A stretch of DNA of 64,000 nt from Opisthorchis felineus (Eukaryota > Platyhelminthes > Trematoda > Opisthorchiida > Opisthorchiidae). The position numbers and the translations under genes are program-made. This document shows positions 1 to 13,399 of this stretch, one piece after another (within the stretch, counting starts at the first letter, position 1; every line of letters starts with the position of its first letter). The DNA lies in contig SJOL01006495.1 of assembly GCA_004794785.1 (NCBI GenBank), forward strand, positions 989,236 through 1,053,235, read 5' to 3'. The notes under the pieces were generated by a model that made no database searches, was not told the origin of the DNA, and was given only the letters and a program-made list of their open reading frames with translations.

Positions 1-1150
1 TGGATTAACTACATTTCTCACGAGTTGAAATGAATCGGGGGCTCTCGTCCCAATTGTTATATTTAGATCTTAATTTTCTACAAACTAGGGATCCGCGTAT
101 CTGCATGAGACGGTCCAGAAACGAAATACATAGGACAAGGCTGGCACCAGTCTCATATATTTCATTAGGGGTCGGTATTCCGTACATTCAACAAACGACC
201 CACATCGTAAACAGAGGATGTATCTTTGAACTACCGGCTGTCCAAAAACACTGCCTTCGGGATTACTCCTAATTGCTAGAGGTCAATTTACACTAAGTTT
301 GCCACCGAAGTCACCCAAATCCTTAACATCGGCACATCGATGGAAAGTGGTCCGGAAGTGAATATATAAACCGCAAAGAATTTTTGGTTCCTTATCAGGA
401 GCAACGCTTCAGCATGTGCATGCGGTACAAATTTTCGGTTCATCGCCCAAAGAGCGGAGTCTTTAACACTTATCTAACACATTTTGCGCGTATCTGGTTT
501 TGGTTCATATAGAGTCCACTTTTAGCTGAGATGTCTTATTACTAATAAACAGTTTCAATGAGAGCCGCACCTCAGAAGTGTTGTCATATGCAGGGAGCAT
601 TGCCTTCTGGAATGAATTAGATACAATTATTTCCCTTGATCTCACTATTAATTCTCTTTATATGGAGCCCTCTACACAAGTGTCTAAAAAGCGTCGTCTG
701 TTAGAATACTAACCTCCTTAATGGGAAGCAGGTTTCACTACTGTCATAGAAATCTACCCGTACGTGAATGGTAAAGGTGTTTTCCCCATTGCCACAAGAC
801 GATCGTACAAGTGTCGAATTGTCAGGCGTTGCCGAAAGCAAAAAAATGGGTGTAACTTCAAGGGTAAAGCGTTTTTTCCATTCTATTCCATAATAGTTCT
901 TTTCGAAACATTGTGGCGGTTCAGTTATGTATATTTGTATTTGTGCGTTGATCGTGGAGGGTGATTCAAACAAAAGAAATCCAACGTTTTGAAATGGGCT
1001 TGAAGATATTCAGCCAGTTGTTCCGAATTTCATTCTCCAAGCTCCGTCTCTGAGAGGCCATCAGAAGTATTCGGAGAGGGCTGCTCTTGAACATAAAATG
1101 TACGTTAAAGTCAGTCTGCATGTAGTTTATCGAATTCTTGTTAACGGATC
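1..1150. other. intergenic, nothing recognised
   Basis: Only short reading frames on both strands without splice-site support or recognisable motifs. No repeat or RNA gene was seen. The 3' end of the minus-strand gene at 1151-2199 begins just to the right. Confidence 0.5.
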
Positions 1151-2199
1151 TCATTTTTGGACCCGATTTGGGTATGAATAGCTTAAATTAAGTTGGTAAA
1201 AGTGGATAAACCTCGACATCTGCTCACTGTAAAAAAGAAAATTTTTTACCTCATTTCTAGCTATATCAGCTTCTCCAATTGTGCAGTGTTTAACTCATCT
1301 TCATGCAAACCATACAAAAACCACTTGGAACAATACGGAATTGTAAGTGGCAGTGGATCTGGGATCCTCAGAACTAAGGGCGTGTGTAATAGCGTTCTGG
1401 AGTCTACATGATCCACCGCACTGAGTTGACCTGTGCTTTAAAACGACAACGTAAATACTCACTATCTTCTTTCTAAATTGATACCAATCATTCCTGTATA
1501 TACTTACCGTCTCTCACAGTAGCCAATGGCTTGGCGGAGATCGGAGTCACTGGCATTCGAAGACAGTGAAGTTCGATCGTCTGCGCCAAAATCAGAGCCA
1601 GAAACTTGTAAGGCACATGAATACTTTGTTGCTTTGCTAGATATATCAGCTGTTTCATTCGTATCCACCGGTTGTTCTATATCTGTCCTGAAGCCGGGAT
1701 GCCCACCCATGGTAGCAGCCAAATTTTTGTGAGGAGCGGAACTTATTAGTGAGGAAGGAGAACCATGGAGCGGATTAATAGTCTGAGTAGTAGGCCGTTT
1801 TGGAGAGGTCTTTCGTCGGAAAATCGGAAGTCTTCTTGGTTTCGACAATTTGGTCGCATCACAATCTGCAGGAGTCTGTAGTGGTGAGGACTGACTGATT
1901 TCCGGAGATAAATTATAAGAGTCATTTTCGCTACACTTCCAGAGACCGCACGATTCATGCACTTTCGTTGACGAATATGACCGAACAGGAGGGTCCCTTA
2001 CTTTCGAGGCAGTGCCCGCGTCCTTGACATATTTTCGTGTACTAGGAGCACATGGCGACCAACAGCAGAACTTTGAATATCTCGACCGCAAAGATATGTT
2101 TGTACTGCAAGTTTTTTTCCCATCCTCGGTCTGTGAGCTCTGTGCTGGTTTAATTTCCATGTCAGAAAACATGACTCTGACATCGTTATTCTCGTTTGC
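1151..2199 (-). CDS. Ser/Pro-rich host protein, two 3' exons (5' incomplete)
   Basis: Two exons are proposed on the minus strand: 2199-1508 and 1226-1151. The larger is open for 230 codons and follows a pyrimidine-rich tract ending in CAG at 2202-2200. It ends exactly at a strong donor (ACG|GTAAGTA, intron from 1507), where the open frame would otherwise stop within the donor. The next acceptor (run of T then ACAG, exon from 1226) restores the reading phase, since the last codon is split 2+1, and gives 24 more codons before TGA at 1153-1151. The product is hydrophilic and rich in Ser, Pro, Thr and basic residues, with several RR/KR and SP/TP dipeptides, suggesting a disordered, phosphorylatable region. 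No domain was recognised. Earlier exons should lie right of 2199; none could be fixed. The big exon is the better supported part. The terminal exon is inferred from phase and splice signals only. Confidence 0.55.
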
Positions 2200-4090
2200 C
2201 TGCACTGGTTTGAAATAATATAGAACAAAAATAAAATCGAATGAATCGAAATAAACAGATAGCATACAACTGGTGAAGTATGCAACTTCAGCCCTCCGCA
2301 TTGGCTCTAAGCTAGGCAACGCAATATAACAGTAGGTAGAAATGGTTGAATTTGAAGCAGCAAGTCAAATGTAAACTTTCCCATGCATTTTCCAAGATAG
2401 TGGGAGTGCCAGCTAGGTTCATTTTCAGCTGAAGAACCAGTGGCACACAGGCCCCCTTAAACCAAATGTTTTCCCAAATCCCCATGCTGGACCGTTAAAA
2501 TGAACCAACTGAAATGTGAAATTCGGTCGCTAAAACTTTTCGGATGCAGGTAAAACAAGCTAGTTACACCGTACATTTTCAACCACAAACTATGGTTTCG
2601 TGTTATGATTCAGTTAAAACCATCAGGTTCTGTGACTGACCAAAGAAGTCTTCATAACTGTTTTCAATGCAGGAAACGGAGTATTCGTATTCTAAATAAG
2701 AGAATTTCGTCGCTCTAGGAGAAGCGTGCACCATTCTGTGCCTTACGGATAACTCTGACGTGGAATTCAAGACCATCTTCTGTTTAGAAGCGTCTTTCTT
2801 GGAGGATTAACATACCAATAAAATCTAATCCTGTTATTTCTTCCACGGCGACGATACCGTGTGCCTATCCCCCAGATCAACAGCTTAACAATCACGGGTG
2901 GACGCTGGGTTCAATGGACTGGCCAAATGGGTAGAACACGTTCGAAAAGTGTAGCCTGGATAGTGGACCAGAAGCTGACAGCTTACTGCTGCAATGAAGA
3001 CAAATGTACAACATAAAAAGTGAAGTAGAGGCTCGTTTTTGCACAAACTCTTCATGATCTCTAAGAAACTAGATTACGGCGAGGCTACTAAAAAGCCGAT
3101 TCACTCAGAGAAGCCGGCTCAACTAATAGTGCATTACCAACAACATTATCGTTTCGTGAGCAATAACTGTTCAACTGAAACAGTTCTGTGTGAAAATGAA
3201 ACTAGTGAATGAACCAATATGATAGCAGTCGAATTTTCCATTAACAGTTTGACTACAACTCATGTATGTTTTTTTCACAGTCCGTGTTTGAATGAGTTGG
3301 CGCCAGATCTGCATTATTTTTGTGAAAAGCACCGAAGCATGAGGTCTCAAAGTGCAGTGAAGTGTCGCCGTACTTAGCGCTATTCCACGTTGAAACTGCA
3401 GTCTGGTTTGTCCTCAAAAGAACAGGCCCACTAAGTAGGTCAAGATAAAGTCAAGATAAACTACAACTTCATCGGGTTCCAGTATCTTACCATTATCCAG
3501 TTGATAAGGCTGGAAGACCGCTGGGAACGCACGGTCGCAATGATGACAAATATTAGTTGGATAAGTACAAGGAAGTGAAAGCTTTTAAGAATGTTTGCCA
3601 AAGCCATTCAGCGTGATCAAATGAACACTAGATTTCGTTAATATCAGCAGCCCTTATTGGTGTCGGAAAGAACATACAAGCAACCAGTGGCAAAGAAGGC
3701 GCACGCGGATCCATCAAACAACGGTAATCAAGAACCTAAAGAATTACAGTAAATGGCGATAAATGGCGGAAGCCCAGAGAATGAGAAAAATCTTTCTCCC
3801 GAAAAAATATGTGCCGTATTTGAGCTGGTTTTACCAATTGGCCAAAAGTAATAGGTGTAAACAAAAAGATCTGTAGAGAGAAGGAACAGCTATTCATTCA
3901 CTGAACGGACGTCTCGATCGATGAGTTGGGCACATAGAAGAAAAATTCGGTTGACCGTGTAAACATAACCTCCGAAAGGACCAAAAAAACCTATTGCAAA
4001 GTTGACATTGACTGCAGCAGAAATCCAGTATGTAATATCCTTCCTTCAGCGCAAAAGGCACCCAGTTTGGATACGTGGATACTATCACAC
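2200..4090. other. intron or intergenic, nothing recognised
   Basis: Upstream side of the minus-strand gene. It may contain its earlier introns and exons, but no donor and exon pair could be fixed. A small direct duplication of about 9 bases (GTCAAGATAAA type) occurs near 3440-3462. Confidence 0.4.
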
Positions 4091-4330
4091 AGCTTGATTG
4101 AGCTTTACGCCTGCACACTGTGAAATGCTTTTACAAGACTGGGTGAAAGTAAGCCCATACATCATGCTTTCAGATCAGCTAACCAATAAGGTAGATAAAT
4201 TTATCGACCTTGGAAGTTGCAGAAGTTCCGGTGGACAGGCTGAAGTTACTATCACCCCTCTACTAGGGAAGTCCAGGGCAGTTTTTACTAACGGTCGACA
4301 TTATGGTGCCAGCCGCAAGTAAATATGACT
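4090..4330 (+). mobile_element. RTE-like retrotransposon fragment (RT 3' portion)
   Basis: About 75 codons on the plus strand match, residue by residue, part of the long RTE-like copy at 34.5-38.2 kb in this same window. Shared blocks are SFTPAxCxxLLQDWV, a KFxxLGSC segment followed by GGxA, and GKxRAxFxN. In the larger copy this block follows the YADD motif and precedes the C-terminal segment. Here it begins directly after an in-frame stop and ends at a stop, with no catalytic motif. Both ends are truncated, so this is a short relic. Confidence 0.7.
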
Positions 4331-6527
4331 GTCGGTGTCAGAAAATTAACTGCTATCCAAAGGTTGACCATTGACGTTCTTAAAATTAAAGTCATTGAGA
4401 GGGGAGCACCTTGTCATCTAGCAACGAAATATGAAAGCCTTAACCATTAAATTCAGTCGGGATGACAACTGCTACCTCCCTGGATGGAGATCTCCAGGAC
4501 TCAATTAATTAATGAGCAACAACGGTGACAAACACCACTCAGTCACACAATCAGTGGCTCTACTGCATGAGATCTCTCGCCTCCTTCCAGTTTCCTCATC
4601 CATTGGAAAAATAGAGTGATTCAACACGTTAACTGGCAAGGTCATCTTCCCCAAAGCTTGGCTACATCTTTCCTTGCTTTTCAGCTTTCCGTGACCAAAA
4701 CTGTAATAGCTGTAAACAGTCTACTCTTCGTATTCGGTTCATAGCTGGCAATTGCGACTGACCTGAACGTAATTTTCAGTTTATTCTCAGGCAATACATC
4801 CTAGTATTGTCCCGGCGACATTTGGTCAACCTCAAGCTCGGTGTTTCCTCACCAAAACACTGACTCATGATCGCTTATCCGCATAGTTTCATTTACAGAT
4901 TATTCGAATTTTTCTTTTTATTATGAGACGGGAATATAGCGGCTGATAACATTTTTGGCTAACGACATATTATCCGACCTATATCATATGTACTTCTTAA
5001 GCAGAATACCCTGGTGGCATCTTTCTACATACCTAACACGAATTGAGATGGGAGTAGTTGTTTGGTTGTGACGTAAAGATTACTGTTCAGCTAGAGTAAA
5101 TGGATGCTTAAGAGATGCGATCCCCCAAACACTCGTCCATGAAATGGAGTTCGCAAACCAAAGAAAGTGTGCGGGAGATCGTCGCACACATTCATCGGTA
5201 ACTTACAATTTTGGCAAAGTTATCTTTTATGGCACGTCGAACTAGAATACTGACATCGAACAATTTCAATCCAATGACTGCACTATCTTAGATTCCGTAC
5301 GTATTACCGTGAGGAGCGCGTGCTTACTAATTTGTGGTCACAGCTCAAGGATCATTTTCCAACGTCTTGAACAGGAAAGAAAGCAGTGTAGGTTGGCGCG
5401 TTGCATTTGGATAGTTTAATATTCACCACAGGCCAACTTCCCCAATATTGCCTTGTAACAACGCTTCATTACTCGGGATCTGGATGCTCTGTCAGCGTCC
5501 ATAAGTGGTGTCGAATAGAGGTGTTTTGAAGTAATTGCACTCCAAAAAAGTTGACTTGATAACTTTGGTGATGTTGTCCATTTGGAAGGTTTCGATAAAT
5601 TAAGAAGCTTTTCCGAAAGACGGTGAGAGCAGTGTCACCTGGGTAACCTGAAAATTTTACGTGGGTTTAGATCACGAGAAGTTAACTCGTTAGTTCTTCA
5701 GTATAAACCACGAGCTACTTTTTAAAACCTGCGCTTACCTAACTCCCGAATTCAGATTCCTCATTATGCAGTGACTAGTTTGCTGTCTACCGGATTTCAC
5801 TCCTAAACCGTTCTTTGTTGTCACATGTGACTCCAAACATTCTGATATATGTATATAAAATCAGTAAAAAATAGGTTAGAAATCTCAACCTTATCAAAGT
5901 TTACAGGATCCCTTACACAACTATCGTAGCGCTAGCTCATCCAAACAGATTGACAAAAATCGTGAACGACGTTCATGAAGAATCAAAAAGGAAGAACTAG
6001 ACCGTAAGCTGGACTCGAATTAATGGGCGTTCCCCATCGGTCTGAACACTTACCGACCCACCCTAACAAAAAAATCCCTTGGCAGACACCTAGCTGACTT
6101 AGCCTGACTTAACTGACTGGTTCTCCTTTCGCCTTAAATCTTGACTAACATCATAACCTAGTCACTTGGCTTGACTAAAATTTTGTGTCAAAAACGAAGG
6201 GCTACCCAGCAATAAATCTACCGATTGTTTCCCGAACTTTTCCGAAAACAATCATGATAGAAGGTTTTTACTTCACCAACCCTCGTTACATACTGGTACC
6301 TCCACATCTGACTCGGAAATATTTGTTTCATGCAAACTCGCCCATCTAGCTGCAAGTAACCATTGCACGTTGGTGCCGCTTTCCATAAACCTATATTAAG
6401 CAGAATCCTCAGAATAGTGTGTGTTCCTCAGGACAGCACGCAATAAGGGTTGTTTTTAGGAGAATTTATCCAACATGCTTTCCCAAGCCTCCTTATTTCT
6501 CTTCAGTGATTCCTATTTTATGAACAA
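4331..6527. other. intergenic, nothing recognised
   Basis: No reading frame longer than about 60 codons and no motif. The left edge could hold further decayed RTE sequence. The right edge is the 3' flank of the minus-strand gene that ends at 6528. Confidence 0.4.
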
Positions 6528-7770
6528 CTAACGAATTTGGCGTCTTTTGGCCATTGGAAACTGGCTACATTGGAACTCAAAGAATCTCGTCAATTCACGT
6601 GGAGCGCCCTCAGCAAAAGTACAATGTTTAAAAGCCAGGTCGAGCAAAACGACAGTGGCACCTTTCGAAAACCGCTTGAATGCGCTCAAGTTGACAAGGC
6701 TGTTGGAAACCGTAGACAAAGGAATTTGTGACGGGTTACTAAAAAGCTTTCCGGTGACATGTTGAGGCCAAACATTGATATCAGGAAAACAAACATGGAG
6801 CTTTATACCATCTATTTGATGATCTTTTACATTCTGTTTCCTTCGTCCTAAGTCTTCTCTGTTTTGAAGAAAACTGCTTCAATTTAAATGGTTGTTCGGT
6901 CTCCAAACGTTCCGAAGTGTGCAAAAACTTCAGTTGTTCATTTATTTTATCACCATTATTAATTTCTGCAATTTCTTTCGGATCAATACAGATCAGTACC
7001 AGACCACCTGAAAATTTGTCTGCATGGTGCTCAGGCGTCACGTTCACTCATGTTCGTTACTGGTTTCAGCATATTCGGTTTGACTTTGATGCTTTTCTCC
7101 TTTATTTGCATAAAAAATTCCATTTCCGGCATTTTTATTAAAATGTCTCTCATGGTAAGTCACCATCCGCGTTGTCTATGCAATCCTCTTGTTTGGGTCC
7201 TCAGAAATGGAGAAAAATATTTTGCCTTGTTATTCCTGCCTATTAAGATGATTTCATTAGTCGCAGTACATACCAGTGTACTTATTTCTGTTTCCTTCGT
7301 GGTTTTTGCTAGATATCTCATTCGGATAAGATAGGATAAAGAAAATGATACTCTGATCTCACGGAAGTCATCCCAACTTTCAACAAAATACCACGCCTTG
7401 AGACCATTTCTGCACTTGTCCCATATTTTGCACACCCTACGATAACCCTGGTTCCATCTGGTCCAAACTTCAGTCTCATCTGTTGTCGTGACTTTTAGAA
7501 TATGTTTTACATCTTTCTGCTTAGATTGTAACATTCACCCCTTTTGGTATTGGAAGCGTTGACTTGAACTTGCTGCCAAGTATACCGTTTTTGATAAGCT
7601 ACGGTACGTGGTAGTGATGAAGCAGGATAAAATGCTAACAGGCGAACTGAATTAGAGGGAAAACAATAATACGTTTGTGTGCTCACATGCATCAGCAAAA
7701 TCCTTTGGCCCAGCCTAGATAATAGATGATCGGGAATCGTGCTGGTCAGTTTCTGTCTATCATTGTTCAT
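6528..7770 (-). CDS. unrecognised 251-residue host protein, five exons
   Basis: Exon model on the minus strand: 7770-7539, 7479-7363, 7199-7164, 7007-6809, 6699-6528. It starts at an ATG preceded by an in-frame stop, ends in TAG, and its length is an exact multiple of three (756 nt). Introns are 59, 163, 156 and 109 nt. The acceptor for exon 4 ends in TTTTCAG and that for exon 5 in TTTCCAACAG. Phases are 1, 1, 1 and 2 and all agree. Exon 3 is only 36 nt. An alternative keeps the frame too: exon 2 runs on to a stronger donor (CTG|GTATGT, exon end 7274) and joins further inside exon 3. The product has an aromatic, Trp-rich middle (RWNQGYRR, KIWDKCRNG, AWYFVESWDDF), an acidic short exon (EDCIDNAD), a GGLVLICIDPKEIAE segment and a very basic C-terminus ending KRRQIR. 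No signal peptide or membrane span is evident. No family was recognised. The model rests on splice signals and phase only. Confidence 0.45.
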
Positions 7771-10700
7771 TTGGCTCCATTATTTGTTCGTAGTGAGAAA
7801 GAAAACGAGTCTAACAGAATATTTACAGTTTTTTCAACAATTTCTGTGAAATAATTCGCATACTTTACGAGTTATACGGAGAGATAGAATCCTCGTTACT
7901 CTATTTCGTGCGGGCATCTTGCATAATAGTGCAAAAATGAAGCACCGAACGAAAACGGAGCAATTAGGACCAAATTATTTTTTCGTTCTATCAACAAGGG
8001 GGACTTTCAAGTTCACTTCTTGGACGTTCAATCGGGTAAACAGGCATATAAAATTCTGTACCCCAAAACCTAGCCCAACCGAGATTACCAAACTACTTTC
8101 CCCTGCGTTCCTTCTTGAATTTTAAAACTTTACGCGGATGAGGCTAGCCTCCCCAGTTGTCTTCCCGTGAGGGCTAAACTGTATAGTGTCGTTGGTTGGC
8201 ACCTATTTGAAACTCGGATGGACTGCCAATTTTTGGTGTTGGCAGAGGTCAACACTGACCTTCCTTCCGAAAACAATGCTCACCTGATATGTTTCACAGT
8301 GTGCGAAGTGAGTGCAAAGAAATTACAATAGGACAACTGTCCATTAGTGATACGTTCCAACGCTGAACGACTTCAAAAAACAGTTTAACATAGCCAACTT
8401 TCCCCATATTTCTCTCATAAGGTTCCTCCGAGGAAAAACGCTTCGTTATCACTTAGTAAACACAGCCAACCCGAAAACCTCGTTGAAAAGTAGTTTGTTG
8501 ATGAATTTAACCCCATATGCTAAGATAAGTTGATGAAAAATCCCTTTTTTAAATGTTTACGGACAATGATGACAGCCCAGACCATCCGAAGGTAACCTAC
8601 TAGATTATCTAGCAAATGACTAATTCTGTCGTCAACGACAACCTATTGACAAAACCGAGTCAACCGCCAACTATTTATTCCACCACGGTCTATTTCTCTC
8701 CTTCTACTGAGAAGATGCACGGTTATCCAACCAAAGACCGTTATGCTTCTTCACAGTTACCTTCAAATCAGACGTTTATTTTACTTGTGGCAAAGCATAT
8801 ATTTTGGCTCCAATTTATTTCGTCATTTGGTCTCCAAGGTGGTGGTCAGAATATATCAATTGACGAAATTGGATCCGTGTGATAAGGGACCTCTATCAAG
8901 AGAACTAAAATTTCCATATGTGCGGAATGCTCCTTCTAAAGCAGTGTTGTGGATACACAACCCTTGCAGCGGCCGATACATTTACCTTAAGCCAAATGAA
9001 CATGATGCTAAAAGACATAAGTGGGCTTGCTGATTTTTCAACCGCCTAAGCAGAGACCGTTGCATTTGAATAGTTGTGAATGGCTGGTATTTAGACTCTT
9101 GACGGAATGCAGAGTTTCTGAAAACACTTCAAAACTTTCTACTTAGACACCAAATAGTACGCACTTAGCGAAATACACATGGTTGCAAAAAAAATTGATT
9201 TTAACGGGAGACTCAACTGAATCAAGGCTGAATCCCTCGTTTGCGATATACCCCAACGGAATGTGCCGCAAAATATCGTCACATATTTCAGTCTTACGAT
9301 ATGCAAGACATCGCATTATATTTCCTTGGCGGAAAGCACTACTTGATTTGCAAATGAGTGTATTTCGCCAACTGCCCCGAAGAAAAACACCCCGATACTT
9401 CATTCACTATCGCCCAAGTGTAAGCTAGTCGGTGCGGTTAGCAATCTCACGATTTGCGCACCTTGTGATGTTTGATCTAAATCTCTATGTGCCGTCATAA
9501 CCTTTCGCCGACCACACTCAAGCGAATTGTATTTGTCCGTCAATGTGGTTTGTAAATTCCCCGAATCCCAAGTCTTCAACCTTCAGTCACGAAGGCTGTT
9601 ACCGTGCTTCCTTAGCGCCTTTGATTGAAAGATTTTAGCCTAAAGGGCTTGCATAATGCTATGCATTGTCTCTTTCGGTTATAAACATGTATCAGCACGT
9701 CGCATCTCTTAAAACGGAGACATTTTTACTTGCTTACCTTACCCTAGACCGAATATCTCTTGAAACAGAGTTTATCTGCTAAAGAAATGTCTTTGAAATA
9801 GTCTGAAAAATACCACACTCCTAAGCTCAGTTCATGGGATGTAACTATATCGGGCGCAGTTACTCCTGAACGAAAGTCAGATTCACCTTGAGAACTGCTG
9901 TATAATCCAGTCCATGAAATTTAGTGTTCTTCTAAACTGAAAAGGGTACGCCATATGTCTAGGTTGAACGAAATGAGACCTCTAAAAGCAGTCCTATTAT
10001 AACTACATTTTCTCAACTTTCAGCTGGTCTAGAGCAGCTGAAAAATCCACTTCGGGTTTTTAATGATGAGACTGCATTTTTACTCCGTTATGAAACCAGT
10101 TTTGGTGGTTCATTCAGCCGAAAAGTCCGAACAAAGCAAGTTTTATCTTCAATCTTTAGGTATTTCAAGAAATCTAAAAAAATTGGTCAGACCAAACGCC
10201 TGTAAGCTGGTGATTTGGGGGCGTTCAGCTGCAATAAGACTTGTCTTCATCAATAAAGACAGTCCCGGCACAACATAACGTTCGAAGAAAACGTCAGATG
10301 TGGTTTAAGATCAAAAGCCTAATGGCATTTGACTCCACTGTGTCTCTTGATTTTTTCGCGGGAGTTTCATGAATAATACCATGAGCAGCTATACTGTACG
10401 GTGACTATCACTAGGCCAACTGAGCAAGCATTGTTGACCGCAGACCACATTCCAAAAAAAATCACCTGACTGGTTCCACAGTGAAGTAGGTGTGAACGAG
10501 AGGGAACGAATTCAATCAGAGAGAAAAAGTAACGTGTCTTTGTACTCTAATTTTAAAAAAATAAATGCTCAACACAGCTGATAACAGTTTCTTTGGATAT
10601 CACTTACAGTTTGAGGTTCATAAATCCACGTCCACAGCATACCACGTCCCCAATTGTACGTAAGTTATACACGTTCCAAATCCTCAGGAGGTTTCTCAGT

Positions 10701-12929
10701 TTATTTTCAAAGCACCGAAGAAAAGCTCTTGCCACCTAGCTTTTCAAATCATCCTTCAGAGTAGGTGTAACATGCTCCAAGATCTGTACCATTTACTTAA
10801 CTGTTTACCAACCAATGGTCCTTCTTTTGCACTGGAAGATAGTGAATTTCGTGTTTTCTGGCGTATGGTATTGTTGGTTGAAGAGCTGTAACTTATTGTT
10901 TCCTGTGTACTCTATCATGATTTCCGACTTCTCCCTTGTTCACCGCCAGCTGTCGGCAAGAGGCATCGGTTTTTGTATTGTTCATACACATTTAGTCTAA
11001 AAGCGATTAAAGTCGCGATTGCTCTCTTATGGTACTCCTAAGCTAGATGCCGAAAAACACAGATGAGGTAATATCGTAGAATTGGTGGCGCTTCAGAGAT
11101 GACAATTCGTGCCATGTATCACCATGCGCAGCCGGTCGGTTATTCCAATGGATGGGTCGTTGAACACCAGGTAAGTAGATAAGAAGAGTAATTCTTTTCG
11201 AAAAACGCGGCTTCATCATGCCAAAGATTAAATGCTGGCAAGTTCAGTAATTCGTCAAATAGTGATCTCAGTTCACCAAGCATCCCAACGATTTATTCAA
11301 AATTTTATCGGATTCACTGTTACATGGATAGTTATGGAACGTTTCTTCCAATCCATGTTAGAAATGTCTGAAGTGATTTATTCCATTTTTTATATCACTA
11401 CTGGTCACCACTACCAAATGGCTTAGCAATACGATTTTAGTATACGCCAGTGATCCTGCTGAACCGTACTAATCACCTCCTGCACTCTTGTCTTTCCAAG
11501 CTTTACTTCCTATTTCCTGATACTAGTTGGACACATCCACTTGTATGATTACTGTACATTTTAGAATTTCTGACTTTTCAAATGCTCACAATTCTCCAAG
11601 TCTTATTCACCAACAGTCATGTACGAACCCTTTCTTTAGCTTGTTCCAGCTGTTTTTTATAGATGTTCCTTATAGTCATTTCTTGTACTTGAACTAAGGA
11701 TAAAAATCCTTCGCTTCCAGTGTGTTTGTTTATTGTTAATAAAGTCACCTACGCCAATAGTGTGCCGACGATCGCCGTACTCGTGCTTACAAAACTCTAC
11801 TCCTGTGAGCTTTTGGGTGAATGCTTACTGACACACATCTTGGATAAAACAACTAGTGTGCCGTGATGACCAACTCAAACATACCTGGTTATCTCTTCCC
11901 CACTGGGAAGGGACGGTATAACTTGGAAAAATTAAGTCTAATAATGAGATCCCGTTTACTCAGGGGATTTTGCGTGAAAAATACGTCAACCTGAGATTCT
12001 TGAAGCAGCCATTTCCTTCAATGTGACGAAACTGCTGCTCTGGTCTTCCTCAACCGACTACAATTACCGTGACTGGCTAATTTTCGTGAACGGGACAAGC
12101 CTTGATATGCCCCAAATTCATGGGTCGATCTTCGGCCCAGCTTTTTATTGAGCAGGTGGTTTATAAATGTTACGTTACTATTGTTGTTATTTTCCGTATC
12201 ACCACCATGGTTTTCTACAGTCCGACAAAACTCCTACGAGTTGCTCTCGTGACAAAAGGGTGCATCCAATGCGGGAAGGTGAGTGGGATCATTGAATACA
12301 ATGTGCATAAACTGGGAAGTGGCAAGCTGCTCATTCAATTATACATTGAGCCGCGCAGCACCAGTGTCGTGGATTAGACGAAGCACAAATGCTCAAGCCC
12401 GATAGGTAGGTTGACAACTTGATAGTAAGGCCTGGATCGATGGTGTATAACAGATAGCTACATAAAAACCTGACAGTTCAGCTTCCCCCGGTGGGTGATA
12501 GTTGAAACCCAGAGGATGATTTTTGCTAGACTCAAGAAAATGATAATTATGGTTTTTCTTGTCTTATTTGATACAGAAGGCGGCAGGTAGCAAAAAACTT
12601 TAAAATATGGTTAATAATTGGCATTTTCAGCCATTTTCACTAAACTGAACAGCCGAAAATTTTTATTCCCGCGGTCTTCCATGATGATTCAGTCCTGTGC
12701 AGAAAACACGGGACCATTATGCCGACGGCTCATTTGGATGACGGCATTTCTCAGTGTGTGTGGAACAGAGGAAGTTATGGTTTCTGTAAAATCGAAGGGA
12801 GATAAGTATCAACTTGGCTGATCTCAGTTCGAAATGTTTCACTGCACATGGGGAATATGATCAGCAGTTTTGACAAAAATTACCATATGTGGATCTGTGT
12901 TGCTTTTTGCTATTCTGCCGGCAAAGCAG
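7771..12929. other. long gene-poor stretch
   Basis: No gene can be supported. An 88-codon Ser/Thr/Pro-containing frame starting with ATG at 8616 (plus) has a possible donor at its end but no partner exon. At about 9195-9330 (plus) lies a diverged copy of sequence also present at 18.47-18.60 kb on the minus strand; see findings. Short frames at 10063-10278, 10815-11000, 11232-11426 and 12102-12377 are low in complexity or lack motifs. Confidence 0.4.
9190..9335 (+). repeat. copy of a dispersed repeat shared with 18.6-18.47 kb
   Basis: The plus strand carries GGAGACTCAACTGAATC, then GGAATGTGCC after about 40 nt, then a CGATATGCAAGACATCGCA block. The minus strand at about 18.60-18.47 kb carries the same three blocks in the same order and similar spacing. 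The shared frame reads TGDSxESxLxxSF. The 18.5-kb copy directly abuts the Penelope-like terminal repeat. The family is not identified. Confidence 0.45.
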
Positions 12930-13399
12930 AAAGGTCGGTCAACAGATCTGTATCTTTCCTGACGATCCGGTTTTTCTTAGTGTAGATAAGTCAGAAAACG
13001 TTCCCCGCTCGGTTATTGCTTGTGAAAAAAACTTGAAAGCGCCCAAATGTTTCTTTCTTGAAAGTAATGCCCACTTGGGGATCTTTTACAAAAAGAAAGC
13101 ACTGTAATCGGTGAAAGAAATTGCCAGATGTTCAGGGCAAAAGTTCAACTGGTTCATTAGTCCATAAATTTTTCGATGAGTTTTGCTTTCCAGTTGAAGG
13201 CAGTGGGCTCAATTCTCTCCCTCCCATCTTGCCTAAACATTTTATTTTAAAATCTTTCGATCACACTGGCTTAATTGTTTATCTACTGCTATTGAAAACG
13301 TGTAGGAAAATGGTCAATTTTGGCTCATTCTCCTCTAACGTATCCTATTTTGAGATACCGGTCGGTATAACACTAATTCCGAAGAAAGATGTATGCTGA
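12930..13399 (+). CDS. unrecognised host protein, two 3' exons (candidate)
   Basis: Two plus-strand exons are proposed: 12930-13063 and 13194-13399. The first follows a T-rich tract ending in AAAGCAG; its donor is AAA|GTAATG. The second follows GCTTTCCAG. The split codon phase (1 then 2) agrees, and the frame runs to TGA at 13397-13399. The peptide contains CIFPDDPVFLSVDKSENV in the first exon and a Leu-rich stretch (LIVYLLLLKTC) in the second. No domain was recognised. Base composition is AT-rich and similar to the flanks, so a chance frame is possible. Confidence 0.27.

Noticed and set aside
7050..7334. Hydrophobic plus-strand frame resembling a membrane protein
   Set aside because: It is antisense to exons 2 and 3 of the minus-strand gene model, with no splice or start support of its own.
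7363..7479. WD40-like reading (KFGPDGTRVIVG) in a second frame of exon 2
   Set aside because: The frame gives a suggestive string but runs to a stop and does not join the neighbouring exons in phase, while the chosen frame does.
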